This document shows, one piece after another, positions 52,090-59,345 of a stretch of DNA of 64,000 nucleotides. This stretch comes from Mesorhizobium atlanticum (GTDB lineage Bacteria; Pseudomonadota; Alphaproteobacteria; Rhizobiales; Rhizobiaceae), in assembly GCF_003289965.1 (NCBI RefSeq), contig NZ_QMBQ01000002.1:124001-188000 (forward strand). Direction: 5' to 3'. The translations under genes were made by a program, and so were the position numbers. A model generated the notes under the pieces. The model worked only from the letters and a program-made list of their open reading frames with translations, was not told the origin of the DNA and ran no database searches. Numbering within the stretch: the first letter of the stretch is position 1; the number at the start of each line of letters is the position of its first letter.

Positions 52090-52919
52090 GGCCTGATCCT
52101 CACGATTTCAGCGCTCTTGTGCTCCGGCTGCTCCTTGGCCTGCGGCCGACGCTCGCCGACGATGTCCATCTTGATGCGGTTGGTGAGGTCGAAGACCTCC
52201 TTCGTCGCCATGATCTCCAACGAACGCGGGCGCGCGAACGGCACGTCGTAGATCTTGGCAACTCGGCCCGGACGCGTGGTGAGCACCACGACGCGGTCGG
52301 AGAGGAAGATCGCCTCCTCGATGCTATGGGTGATGAAGACGATGGTGGTCTTGGTGTCGAGCCAGATCTCCTCGACCAGGTGGTTCATCTCCTCGCGGGT
52401 GAAGCTGTCGAGCGCGCCGAAGGGCTCGTCCATCAAAAGCACGGAAGGTTTCAGCGCCAGCGCGCGCACGATCGCGGCGCGCTGTTGCATGCCGCCGGAA
52501 AGCTCGCGCGGGAACTTGCCGCCGAAGCCATCCAGCCCGACGCGGTGCAAGAGATGGGCGATCCAGGCGCGGTCGGGTTTCTCGCCCTTGATCTCGAACG
52601 GGAAGTTGATGTTGGCGTCGAGATTGCGCCAGGGAAGGAGGTTCGCTTCCTGGAAGACGATGCCGATCTCGGGGCGCGGTCCGGTGATTTCGTTGCCGTC
52701 GAGAAGGATCGCGCCGCCGGTCAGCCGGTGCAGGCCCGACATCGACCACAGCAGCGTGGTCTTGCCGCAGCCGGAGGGGCCCACGATTGAAACGATCTCG
52801 TTGGGCTGGACATCCAGGCTGCAGCGATCCAGCGCCAGAAGATCGCCGGAACCTGTCTGATAGACCTTGGTCGCTGCCTGCACGCCGAGCTTCGGCGTTC
52901 TTGCGCTTGCCGTACTCAT
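52086..52919 (-). CDS. ABC transporter ATP-binding protein (TauB/SsuB type)
   Basis: A 277-residue ATPase. Walker A VGPSGCGKTTLLWSMSG (about 46-62), signature LSGGMQQRAAIVRALALKPS (about 141-160), Walker B VLLMDEPFGALDS and H-loop FITHSIEEAIFLSDRV. It is the first gene of the leftward importer operon and is divergent from the RpiR-type regulator across 275 bases with candidate operator repeats. Confidence 0.95.
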   Translation of the reverse strand: MSTASARTPKLGVQAATKVYQTGSGDLLALDRCSLDVQPNEIVSIVGPSGCGKTTLLWSMSGLHRLTGGAILLDGNEITGPRPEIGIVFQEANLLPWRNLDANINFPFEIKGEKPDRAWIAHLLHRVGLDGFGGKFPRELSGGMQQRAAIVRALALKPSVLLMDEPFGALDSFTREEMNHLVEEIWLDTKTTIVFITHSIEEAIFLSDRVVVLTTRPGRVAKIYDVPFARPRSLEIMATKEVFDLTNRIKMDIVGERRPQAKEQPEHKSAEIVRIRP

Positions 52920-52980
52920 GCTCCCCCTCGGAGACTGCGCGATGCGTTGCCCGAGGGCCCATCCGTCCGCAAAATCAGTC

Positions 52981-53110
52981 TGTAACTATCCTACTTTACT
53001 GTCAAGCGGCGACGGAGAAGCCAAGCCATCAGCTTCCATCATTTGCTGCACAACGGTATGATTTTACAGTTCTTTTTCCTCGCTTGCGATGTGTGTTACT
53101 TTCCTACATA
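52981..53110. promoter_or_regulatory. Pair of imperfect direct repeats in the divergent control region
   Basis: tgtaactatcctac at 52981-52994 and tgttactttcctac at 53094-53107 share 12 of 14 bases, 113 bases apart. They sit between the importer operon and the MurR/RpiR regulator gene and are good candidates for that regulator's binding sites. Not confirmed by any established consensus. Confidence 0.35.
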
Positions 53111-53194
53111 CTTGGCTCGGTTGATTGCCTATGGCCAGCGGGTGGATAATCGCGAAGATGATGGCTCCCGAAGCGGGCTGGGGAGGACTGGCCA

Positions 53195-54142
53195 ATGACC
53201 GAAGCTGACAGCCAGGTGCTGCGAATTGCGGACGAAGACGGCGACCGGCACGATCACGTCAGGCGCTTTCCCGATATCATCTCGCAGGTGAAGGACAGCT
53301 ATGCGGAGCTGCGGCCGGCCGAGCGCCGCGTTGCGGACGTCGTGCTCGACGACGTCAAATATGCGGTCGATGCGTCGAATGCCGCGCTGGCCCAGCGCGC
53401 GGGGGTCAGCGAGCCGACGGTGACCCGCTTCTGCCGCGCCATCGGCTGCGAGGGCGTGCGCGATTTCAAGTTGAAGCTGGCGCAGAGCCTCGTCGTCGGC
53501 GCGCTCTATCTCGCCACCAAGCCGCAGCCCGCGAACAGCGACAGCGGCATGCCGTTCTGGAACGCCGTGTTCGGCGAAGCGCGGCGCGCGCTGCAGGAGG
53601 CGGAGCGGCAGATCGATCCGGGACAGTTGCAGAAGGCGGCGGAACTGATCGCCAAGGCGCGCCAGGTGACGGTGTTCGGCCTCGGCGGCAGTTCGTCGGC
53701 GCTGGCGCAGGAGACACAATACCGCCTGTTCCGCTACGGCATCACCATCAGCGCGCAATGTGATCCCTATTTGATGCGCATGACCGCCTCGACGCTCAAG
53801 CCCGGCGATCTGGTGATCGCGATCTCGGCCACAGGGCGCACGCGCGAGGTGATCGAGGCGGTGGAACTCGCCAAGCATTACCGCGCCAACGCGATCTGCG
53901 TGACGGCGCCCGACACCGAGCTCACGAAGGTCTGCGACGTGCGGCTGACGGTTGCCGTGCCCGAATATCCAGACACGCTGAAGCCGACCGCGTCCCGCTA
54001 CGCGTTCCTGGCGGCCATCGATCTGCTCGCGGTGGCGACCGCCTACAAGATCGATGGCCCGGCGCGCGAGACCGTGCGCCGCATCAAATACAACGCGCAG
54101 ATCCATCGGACAGGCAAGGAGATGGAGCCGCTCGGGGATTGA
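53195..54142 (+). CDS. MurR/RpiR family transcriptional regulator
   Basis: A 315-residue regulator. N-terminal HTH (about 25-95) with RRVADVVLDDVKYAVDASNA and VSEPTVTRFCRAIGCEGVRD; C-terminal SIS domain (about 135-270) with VFGLGGSSSALAQETQYRLF and VIAISATGRTREVIEAVELA. SIS domains bind phosphosugars, so the inducer may be a sugar-phosphate-like intermediate. It is divergent from the importer genes and upstream of the flavin monooxygenase gene. Confidence 0.92.
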   Translation: MTEADSQVLRIADEDGDRHDHVRRFPDIISQVKDSYAELRPAERRVADVVLDDVKYAVDASNAALAQRAGVSEPTVTRFCRAIGCEGVRDFKLKLAQSLVVGALYLATKPQPANSDSGMPFWNAVFGEARRALQEAERQIDPGQLQKAAELIAKARQVTVFGLGGSSSALAQETQYRLFRYGITISAQCDPYLMRMTASTLKPGDLVIAISATGRTREVIEAVELAKHYRANAICVTAPDTELTKVCDVRLTVAVPEYPDTLKPTASRYAFLAAIDLLAVATAYKIDGPARETVRRIKYNAQIHRTGKEMEPLGD

Positions 54143-54154
54143 GGCAGGTTCTTC

Positions 54155-54293
54155 CTTCTCCCCCTTGTGGGAGAAGGTGGATCGGCGTGTTAGCGCCGAG
54201 ACGGATGAGGGGTGTTCCAGCCGAGTGAGACGCCGGCATTCCCTGGAGCACCCCTCATCCGTCGCCTTCGGCGACACCTTCTCCCACAAGGGA
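54155..54293. repeat. Mosaic intergenic element with nested hairpins
   Basis: Outer arms cttctcccccttgtgggag and caccttctcccacaaggg; inner arms gacggatgaggggtg and cacccctcatccgtc. Same family style as 48681-48810 and 56141-56282. It separates the regulator from the monooxygenase gene and could act as a terminator. Confidence 0.75.
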
Positions 54294-54348
54294 AGAAGGG
54301 AAGATCGGCGCCGCCGGCTTTCGAACTGAAAAAGGGGAACGAAGAAGA

Positions 54349-56136
54349 ATGCTCGACATCGCACCATCGCAACAGGCGGCAACCTGGCTCGGCTCGTTCG
54401 GCCGGGCGCTGGAGGCCGGCGATATCGAGGCGGCGGCGAACCTCTTCGCGGAGGATTGCTACTGGCGCGATCTTTTGACCTTCACCTGGAACATCAAGAC
54501 CATGGAAGGGCAGGCCGCGATCCGCGAGATGCTGAAAGCCACGCTTTCGACGGCCCAGCCGTCGCACTGGCGCCTATCCGGCGACGCGAGCACGGATGAA
54601 GGCACGATAGAGGCCTGGTTCAGCTTCGAGACGGCGGTCGCGCGGGGCGAGGGCATCCTGCGGCTCAAGGACGGCCGCTGCCGCACGCTGTTCACGGCGA
54701 TGAGCGAGCTGAAGGGGTTTGAGGAGCAAAAGGGCCCGGCGCGGCCGCTCGGTATTCGCCACAAGGCCGACCCCAAGCGTGAGACCTGGGCGGAAGCACG
54801 GGCGCGAGAGGCGCGCGATCTTGGCGTGCATGAGCAACCCTACTGCCTGGTGATCGGCGGCGGGCAGGGCGGCATCATGCTTGGCGCCCGGCTGCGGCAA
54901 CTCGGCGTCCCCGCGCTCGTCATCGAGAAGAATGCGCGCGCCGGCGATTCCTGGCGCAACCGCTACCGCTCGCTCGTGCTGCACGATCCGGTCTGGTACG
55001 ACCATCTGCCCTACATTCCGTTCCCGGAAAACTGGCCGGTCTTCACGCCCAAGGACAAGATGGGCGACTGGCTGGAAATGTACACGCGCGTCATGGAACT
55101 GAATTATTGGGTCGCCACCAAATGCATCAGCGCCGCCTATGACGAGGCCGAAAAGGTCTGGACCGTGGTGGTCGACCGCGTCGGCCAGCGCATCACGCTG
55201 AAGCCGAAGCATATCGTCTTCGCCACCGGCGCCTATGGGCCGCCGCGGCAGATCGCATTGCCGGGCGCTGACAGCTTCAAGGGCGAGCTTCTGCATTCCA
55301 GCCAATATTCCACCGGCGAGAAATTCCGCGGCAAGCGCGTCGCGGTGATCGGCGCGGCAAGCTCGGGCCACGATGTCAGCGTCGATCTGTGGGAAGCGGG
55401 GGCCAAGGTCACCATGGTCCAGCGTTCGCCGACGACGGTGGTGAAGTCAGACACGCTGATGGATGTCGGCTTCGAGATCTTTTCCGAAAAGGCGCTGGCG
55501 AGCGGCATCACCACCGACAAGGCCGACATGATCGTGGCTTCCACGCCCTTCGCGCTGGTGCCGAAGGGCCAGCGCGCGCTCTATGATGTGATCAGGGCGC
55601 GCGACGCGGATTTCTACAAGCGCCTCAGCGACAGCGGCTTCGCCATCGATTTCGGCGAGGACGAGACCGGGCTGCTGATGAAGGCCTATCGGACAGGCTC
55701 CGGCTACTACATCGATGTCGGCGCCTGCGAGCTGATCCTCAACGGTGAGATCAAGGTAAAGAGCGGCGTCGGCATCAAGTCGCTGACGCCGAGCGGCATC
55801 CTGCTCGAAGACGGCAGCGAATTGGAAGTCGACGCGATCGTCTGCTGCACCGGCTATCAGTCGATGAACGAGACGGTGGCGGGCATCGTCTCGCGCGAGG
55901 TCGCCGACAAGGTCGGCCCGTGCTGGGGCCTCGGCTCGGGCGTGAAGGGCGATCCGGGTCCCTGGCAGGGCGAGTTGCGCAACATGTGGAAGCCGACCGC
56001 GCAGGAAGCGCTGTGGTTCCATGGCGGCAACCTGGCGCTGTCGCGGTTCTATTCGAAATATGTGGCGCTGCAGCTCAAAGCGCGGATGGAAGGGATTGCG
56101 ACGCCGGTTTACGGCGAGCCGAGTAATGCTGGGTAA
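54349..56136 (+). CDS. Flavin-containing monooxygenase with N-terminal NTF2-like domain
   Basis: A 595-residue two-domain protein. An N-terminal SnoaL/NTF2-like domain (about 1-125) is fused to an FAD/NAD(P) oxidoreductase. FAD motif VIGGGQGGIMLGARLRQLGV (about 166-185), HDPVWYDHLPYIPFPENWPV, FATGAYGPPRQIALPG (about 291-306), NADPH motif VAVIGAASSGHDVSVDLWEA (about 330-349), and the closing IVCCTGYQSMNETVAGIVS. It resembles FMO/Baeyer-Villiger-like enzymes that oxygenate N, S or carbonyl carbons. Within this region it is a candidate for attack on the imported substrate. Confidence 0.9.
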   Translation: MLDIAPSQQAATWLGSFGRALEAGDIEAAANLFAEDCYWRDLLTFTWNIKTMEGQAAIREMLKATLSTAQPSHWRLSGDASTDEGTIEAWFSFETAVARGEGILRLKDGRCRTLFTAMSELKGFEEQKGPARPLGIRHKADPKRETWAEARAREARDLGVHEQPYCLVIGGGQGGIMLGARLRQLGVPALVIEKNARAGDSWRNRYRSLVLHDPVWYDHLPYIPFPENWPVFTPKDKMGDWLEMYTRVMELNYWVATKCISAAYDEAEKVWTVVVDRVGQRITLKPKHIVFATGAYGPPRQIALPGADSFKGELLHSSQYSTGEKFRGKRVAVIGAASSGHDVSVDLWEAGAKVTMVQRSPTTVVKSDTLMDVGFEIFSEKALASGITTDKADMIVASTPFALVPKGQRALYDVIRARDADFYKRLSDSGFAIDFGEDETGLLMKAYRTGSGYYIDVGACELILNGEIKVKSGVGIKSLTPSGILLEDGSELEVDAIVCCTGYQSMNETVAGIVSREVADKVGPCWGLGSGVKGDPGPWQGELRNMWKPTAQEALWFHGGNLALSRFYSKYVALQLKARMEGIATPVYGEPSNAG

Positions 56137-56140
56137 GGTC

Positions 56141-56282
56141 GACCCCCACTCCGTCGAGCTTCGCTCGACACCTCTCCCGCGATCGACGGGGGAGAGGAAA
56201 GTCGCGCTTATTCCAGCTGGCTCCCTTCCTCTCCCTCCGGAGGGGGAGAGGTGGCGCCGCGAAGCGGCGACGGAGTGGGGGA
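56141..56282. repeat. Mosaic intergenic element with nested hairpins
   Basis: Outer arms gacccccactccgtcg and cgacggagtggggg; inner hairpin cctctccctccggagggggagagg. Third member of the family in this window, placed after the monooxygenase gene and before the convergent amidohydrolase gene. Confidence 0.75.
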
Positions 56283-56352
56283 AGGCGCTGCTCAAACGCG
56301 AAGCCGCCGCAGGCCTGCCGGGTATCTCGCCACGAGGGAGGAGATCGGCCAA

Positions 56353-57576
56353 TCACTTCCCAAAATGCCTGGCCGCCACATCCACATGCGTATGATGCGC
56401 ATGCGCTTCGACGCGCTCGGTCTCGTTGTGGTCGGGCGTGTCGTTCGGCCACCATTTGCCGGCGATGACGATGCCGTTGGAGACCAGCCGCTGGTCCGCG
56501 ACCAATGACGCTCCGACGGCGTCGACGAAGGTGAAGCGGCCAGGTTGCTGCCTCAGCACCGCGACATCGCCGATGCCTCCGACCTTCAACGCACCCAGCT
56601 CGGGCCGGGCGATTGCCCGCGCGGGGTTCACCGTCGCCGCGCGCAGCACCTCGACCAGCGGCATGCCGAGCGCCATCAGCTTGGACATGCAGACCAGGAT
56701 GTCGAAGGCCGGCCCGTCGACGCAGTAGAGATGCACGTCGCTCGAGATGACGTCGGGCGCCAGGCCTTCCGCGAGCATCGCCTTCGCCACCTCGAAGTCG
56801 AAGGAGCCCATGCCGTGGCCGATGTCGAAGATGACGCCGCGCTCGCGCGCCAGCCGCATGTCCGGCCGCACCGCGCCGGAGGCGAAGACCGGCGCGTTGG
56901 GGAACGGGCGGAAGCAGTGGGTGAGGATATCGCCGCGCCGCAATCTCGGGAGCACTTCAGAACGGCCGGGCGGCGGTTCGTCGATATGCGCCATCAGCGG
57001 CAGGCCGACCTTGTCGGCGGCTTCGAGCGCGAGGTCGACCGGCGCGATGCCGCTGGTCCCCCCGGCATGCTTGCCGGAGCGGACTTTCACGCCGACGACG
57101 ACATCGGCGTGCTCGCGCACCGCGGCCACCGTCTCGCGCGGCTCGCAAAGCCTGAGGTCGCTGCATTCGCCGACGGAGACTGTTTTGGCGAAACCGAATA
57201 TGCCGGCAAAGGAGATGTTGACGTAAGCGAGGATGCGAACTTTCGAGCGCTCGATGACATGGCGGCGAAAGCCGAGGAAATTGCCCGCTCCGGCGCTGCC
57301 CGCGTCGATGAAGGTGGTGGTGCCGCTCTTGGCGGCCAGCCGGTCGGCATCGACGCCGAGCGAGGTGCCGCCCCAATAGACGTGGCTGTGCAGGTCGACG
57401 AGGCCCGGCGTGACGATGCAGTCCCTGGCATCGACCACCTGTGCGGCATGCTCGGCATCGAGGGCGGCCTCGATCGCTGCGACGCGGCCATCGGCAACGG
57501 CAACGTCGCGCTGCGCGTCCAGGCCCGATGCGGGGTCGATGACGCGCCCGCCCTTGATCAGGAGATCGAACTGCAT
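56353..57576 (-). CDS. Amidohydrolase/deacetylase family metallohydrolase
   Basis: A 407-residue TIM-barrel metal hydrolase. HxH metal motif GLVDLHSHVYWGG (about 58-70), the bridging Lys region VVVGVKVRSGKHAGG (about 150-164), second-shell His in GLPLMAHIDEPPPG and GDILTHCF, and the final Asp in DVISSDVHLYCVDG (about 272-285). Members deacetylate or open amide/urea-like bonds. It lies 27 bases downstream of the RidA gene on the same strand, a common pairing in nitrogenous-compound catabolism. Start at 57576 (MQFDLLIKGG). Confidence 0.9.
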   Translation of the reverse strand: MQFDLLIKGGRVIDPASGLDAQRDVAVADGRVAAIEAALDAEHAAQVVDARDCIVTPGLVDLHSHVYWGGTSLGVDADRLAAKSGTTTFIDAGSAGAGNFLGFRRHVIERSKVRILAYVNISFAGIFGFAKTVSVGECSDLRLCEPRETVAAVREHADVVVGVKVRSGKHAGGTSGIAPVDLALEAADKVGLPLMAHIDEPPPGRSEVLPRLRRGDILTHCFRPFPNAPVFASGAVRPDMRLARERGVIFDIGHGMGSFDFEVAKAMLAEGLAPDVISSDVHLYCVDGPAFDILVCMSKLMALGMPLVEVLRAATVNPARAIARPELGALKVGGIGDVAVLRQQPGRFTFVDAVGASLVADQRLVSNGIVIAGKWWPNDTPDHNETERVEAHAHHTHVDVAARHFGK

Positions 57577-57603
57577 CGGTGCCTCCGGGTTTTTTGACCG
57601 CAA

Positions 57604-57969
57604 TCAGACCGGCCGGTAGGCGACGGCCTCGACTTCGATCTTGATGTCGATCATCAGGCGGGATTCGACGGTGGTGCGCGCCGGCGGATCCTTCGAGAAA
57701 TGTTTTGCATAGACGGTGTTGAAGGTGCCGAAGTCGCGCGCGTCCTCCAGCCAGACCGTCGTCTTAACCACATCGTCCATGGTGCAGCCGGCCAGCGCCA
57801 GCGCCGCGCTGACGTTTTGCAGCACCTGCTCGGTCTGCTCGGCGATGCCGCCCTTCACCACCAGCCCGTCGCTGCCCACCGGCACCTGGCCGGAGACATA
57901 GACGAAATCGCCGGCGCGCACGGCGGGCGAGAGCGGAACATGCGATTTTCCAAAGCATTGCTTGGGCAA
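57604..57969 (-). CDS. RidA family protein (YjgF/YER057c/UK114)
   Basis: A 121-residue protein with the RidA pattern FVYVSGQVPVGSDGLVVKGG (about 23-42), TVWLEDARDFGTFNTVYAKH (about 70-89) and the active-site Arg in PPARTTVESRLM (about 94-105). Rid proteins hydrolyse reactive enamine/imine products; some belong to specific catabolic operons. The start is TTG at 57969 preceded by AGGAGG at 5 bases, an ideal site. It precedes the amidohydrolase gene and is divergent from the NTF2-like gene. Confidence 0.92.
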   Translation of the reverse strand: MPKQCFGKSHVPLSPAVRAGDFVYVSGQVPVGSDGLVVKGGIAEQTEQVLQNVSAALALAGCTMDDVVKTTVWLEDARDFGTFNTVYAKHFSKDPPARTTVESRLMIDIKIEVEAVAYRPV

Positions 57970-58156
57970 GTGAGCCTCCTTTTGTCGACTGATGGGAACA
58001 GGTCACATAGCCGTCTACCCTTGTCGGTATGATCCTCATAGAGGCAATGTCGGAAAGCAACATTTTTTCGAAATTCATGTTGCTTTATTACAGAAGCCTT
58101 AGCATCTTGCGGTCGATGCCGCTTTCGCGGCCGCGCGATATGAGGGGAGATCCAGC

Positions 58157-58639
58157 ATGACCTTCGACAAGAATCCGTTTCCGGAAGGCGATGCCGATCG
58201 CCACGCGCTGTGGGAAATGCTGGTCCGGCGCGACATCGATGCCTTCCTCGGGCAGGACTGGTCGATGGTCGAGGACGATTTCATCGCCGAGAGTTTCTTC
58301 GGCATGCATGCGCATTTCCTCAACAATGCCGACGCCTGGCGGTTGCAGTTTCCGAGGCTGGAGGTCTATCGCGACGAATGGCTGCGACAGGCCAAGGAGA
58401 CAGCAGCGACGAAATTCGCCGAGCCGCTGCGCGAGGCGATTTTCCGCGTCACCAACATGCGCGACCTCGATGTCGACGGCGATCGCGCGGTGCTGCACAA
58501 GAAGTTCGACGGCTCAATCGCCAAGGCCGACGGCGGCGTCTTCCGGCTGAAATGGCAGACGCTCTATTTCTGCCGCAAGGTGGGCGGCCGCTGGAAGATC
58601 GCCGGTTTTGTCGGTTACATGCCGCATCCGCTGGGCTAA
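58157..58639 (+). CDS. NTF2/SnoaL-like small protein
   Basis: A 160-residue protein with an N-terminal helical lead (DADRHALWEMLVRRDIDAFL) and a compact fold resembling the NTF2-like superfamily, closing with FRLKWQTLYFCRKVGGRWKI and AGFVGYMPH. Function unknown; such proteins are often isomerases or binding proteins. GGGGAG precedes the ATG. It is divergent from ridA and probably part of the same functional region. Confidence 0.78.
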   Translation: MTFDKNPFPEGDADRHALWEMLVRRDIDAFLGQDWSMVEDDFIAESFFGMHAHFLNNADAWRLQFPRLEVYRDEWLRQAKETAATKFAEPLREAIFRVTNMRDLDVDGDRAVLHKKFDGSIAKADGGVFRLKWQTLYFCRKVGGRWKIAGFVGYMPHPLG

Positions 58640-58640
58640 G

Positions 58641-58685
58641 GCATGTCGCCCAGAAGTGTGCAGCGGTTCTGGGACAACGACATGC
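58641..58685. repeat. RPE-like palindrome after the NTF2-like gene
   Basis: Ends gcatgtcg and cgacatgc with inner cccagaagtg and cggttctggg. Same family as the copies at 11742, 19680, 29861 and 31219. It may act as a terminator for the NTF2-like gene. Confidence 0.6.
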
Positions 58686-58786
58686 ATCAAAACAAAGGCA
58701 TGCCGATATTCAGGTGAGGCCGGCCTGCAAACAGCGGGTTCCCGCGCTTCCGGCGCTCACATATCTGCAGGCAGACGCTTCGGAGC

Positions 58787-59041
58787 CTATGACAGCCGCG
58801 GCAACCGCTCGTCAGGCGAGCGGTGGTCGAACACGACACCCATGGTCTTACCAACGGCGGCCATCACGATCAGCTCGACCAGATGGTCATCACTGTCCTC
58901 GCAGGATGGATCGGCATGGCGTATGGCATCGAGCATGGCGCGTGTGGATACGGTGTCGCCTGCGCGAAATTTCGAAAGGGCAGACGAAACAAGGTCTTGC
59001 ACCGTCGGGTCCATGACGGGCACTTCCGCAGCGACGTTCAT
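58787..59041 (-). CDS. Small hypothetical cytoplasmic protein
   Basis: An 84-residue protein, MNVAAEVPVMDPTVQDLVSS at the start, with an amphipathic helical middle and no membrane segment. AGGAGG lies 6 bases before the ATG at 59041, so it is probably real despite lacking a recognisable domain. It is divergent from the tandem repeat and the HerA-like gene beyond it. Confidence 0.6.
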   Translation of the reverse strand: MNVAAEVPVMDPTVQDLVSSALSKFRAGDTVSTRAMLDAIRHADPSCEDSDDHLVELIVMAAVGKTMGVVFDHRSPDERLPRLS

Positions 59042-59345
59042 TGGCCTCCTCCTGCCATGAACCCTCCCTGCAAAGATGATACGCCAATGGCTGGATTGCG
59101 CCAGCGAAATGGTGGTCCGACCAGTGCCGGCGGCGGCAGCCTGCCGCCATTCGCCCGGGCTGACGCTCGCCCTTAGGGACGAGCTGACGCTCACCCACGA
59201 GACGAGCTGACGCTCGCCCACAGGGACGAGCTGACGCTCGCCCTTAAATGTGGAACACCGCCCCGGCCGTGCGCGGCCATGCTCGACGCGCCCGGCTTCG
59301 GTTGATAAGCCCGCTTGCGCGCATGGAGGCGTTCTGAGTCGAAAT
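59042..59345. other. Noncoding interval with tandem repeat before the HerA-like gene
   Basis: No supported gene. The main content is a tandem array of a 24-base unit at 59152-59246 (described separately). The text ccggtgcgcggcc before the next gene is unremarkable; no clear promoter seen. Confidence 0.5.
59152..59246. repeat. Tandem array of a 24-base hairpin-forming unit
   Basis: About four copies of ggacgagctgacgctcgccc with small changes, each containing gagc-tgac-gctc, a tiny hairpin. Unit length is 23-24 bases. It lies 100 bases upstream of the HerA-like gene. It is too short and too regular in spacing to be a CRISPR array, and the repeats themselves are palindromic. Confidence 0.75.

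Noticed and set aside
59152..59246. CRISPR array
   Set aside because: Unit of 23-24 bases with no spacers between copies; the copies are adjacent, so this is a tandem repeat. No cas genes occur in the window.
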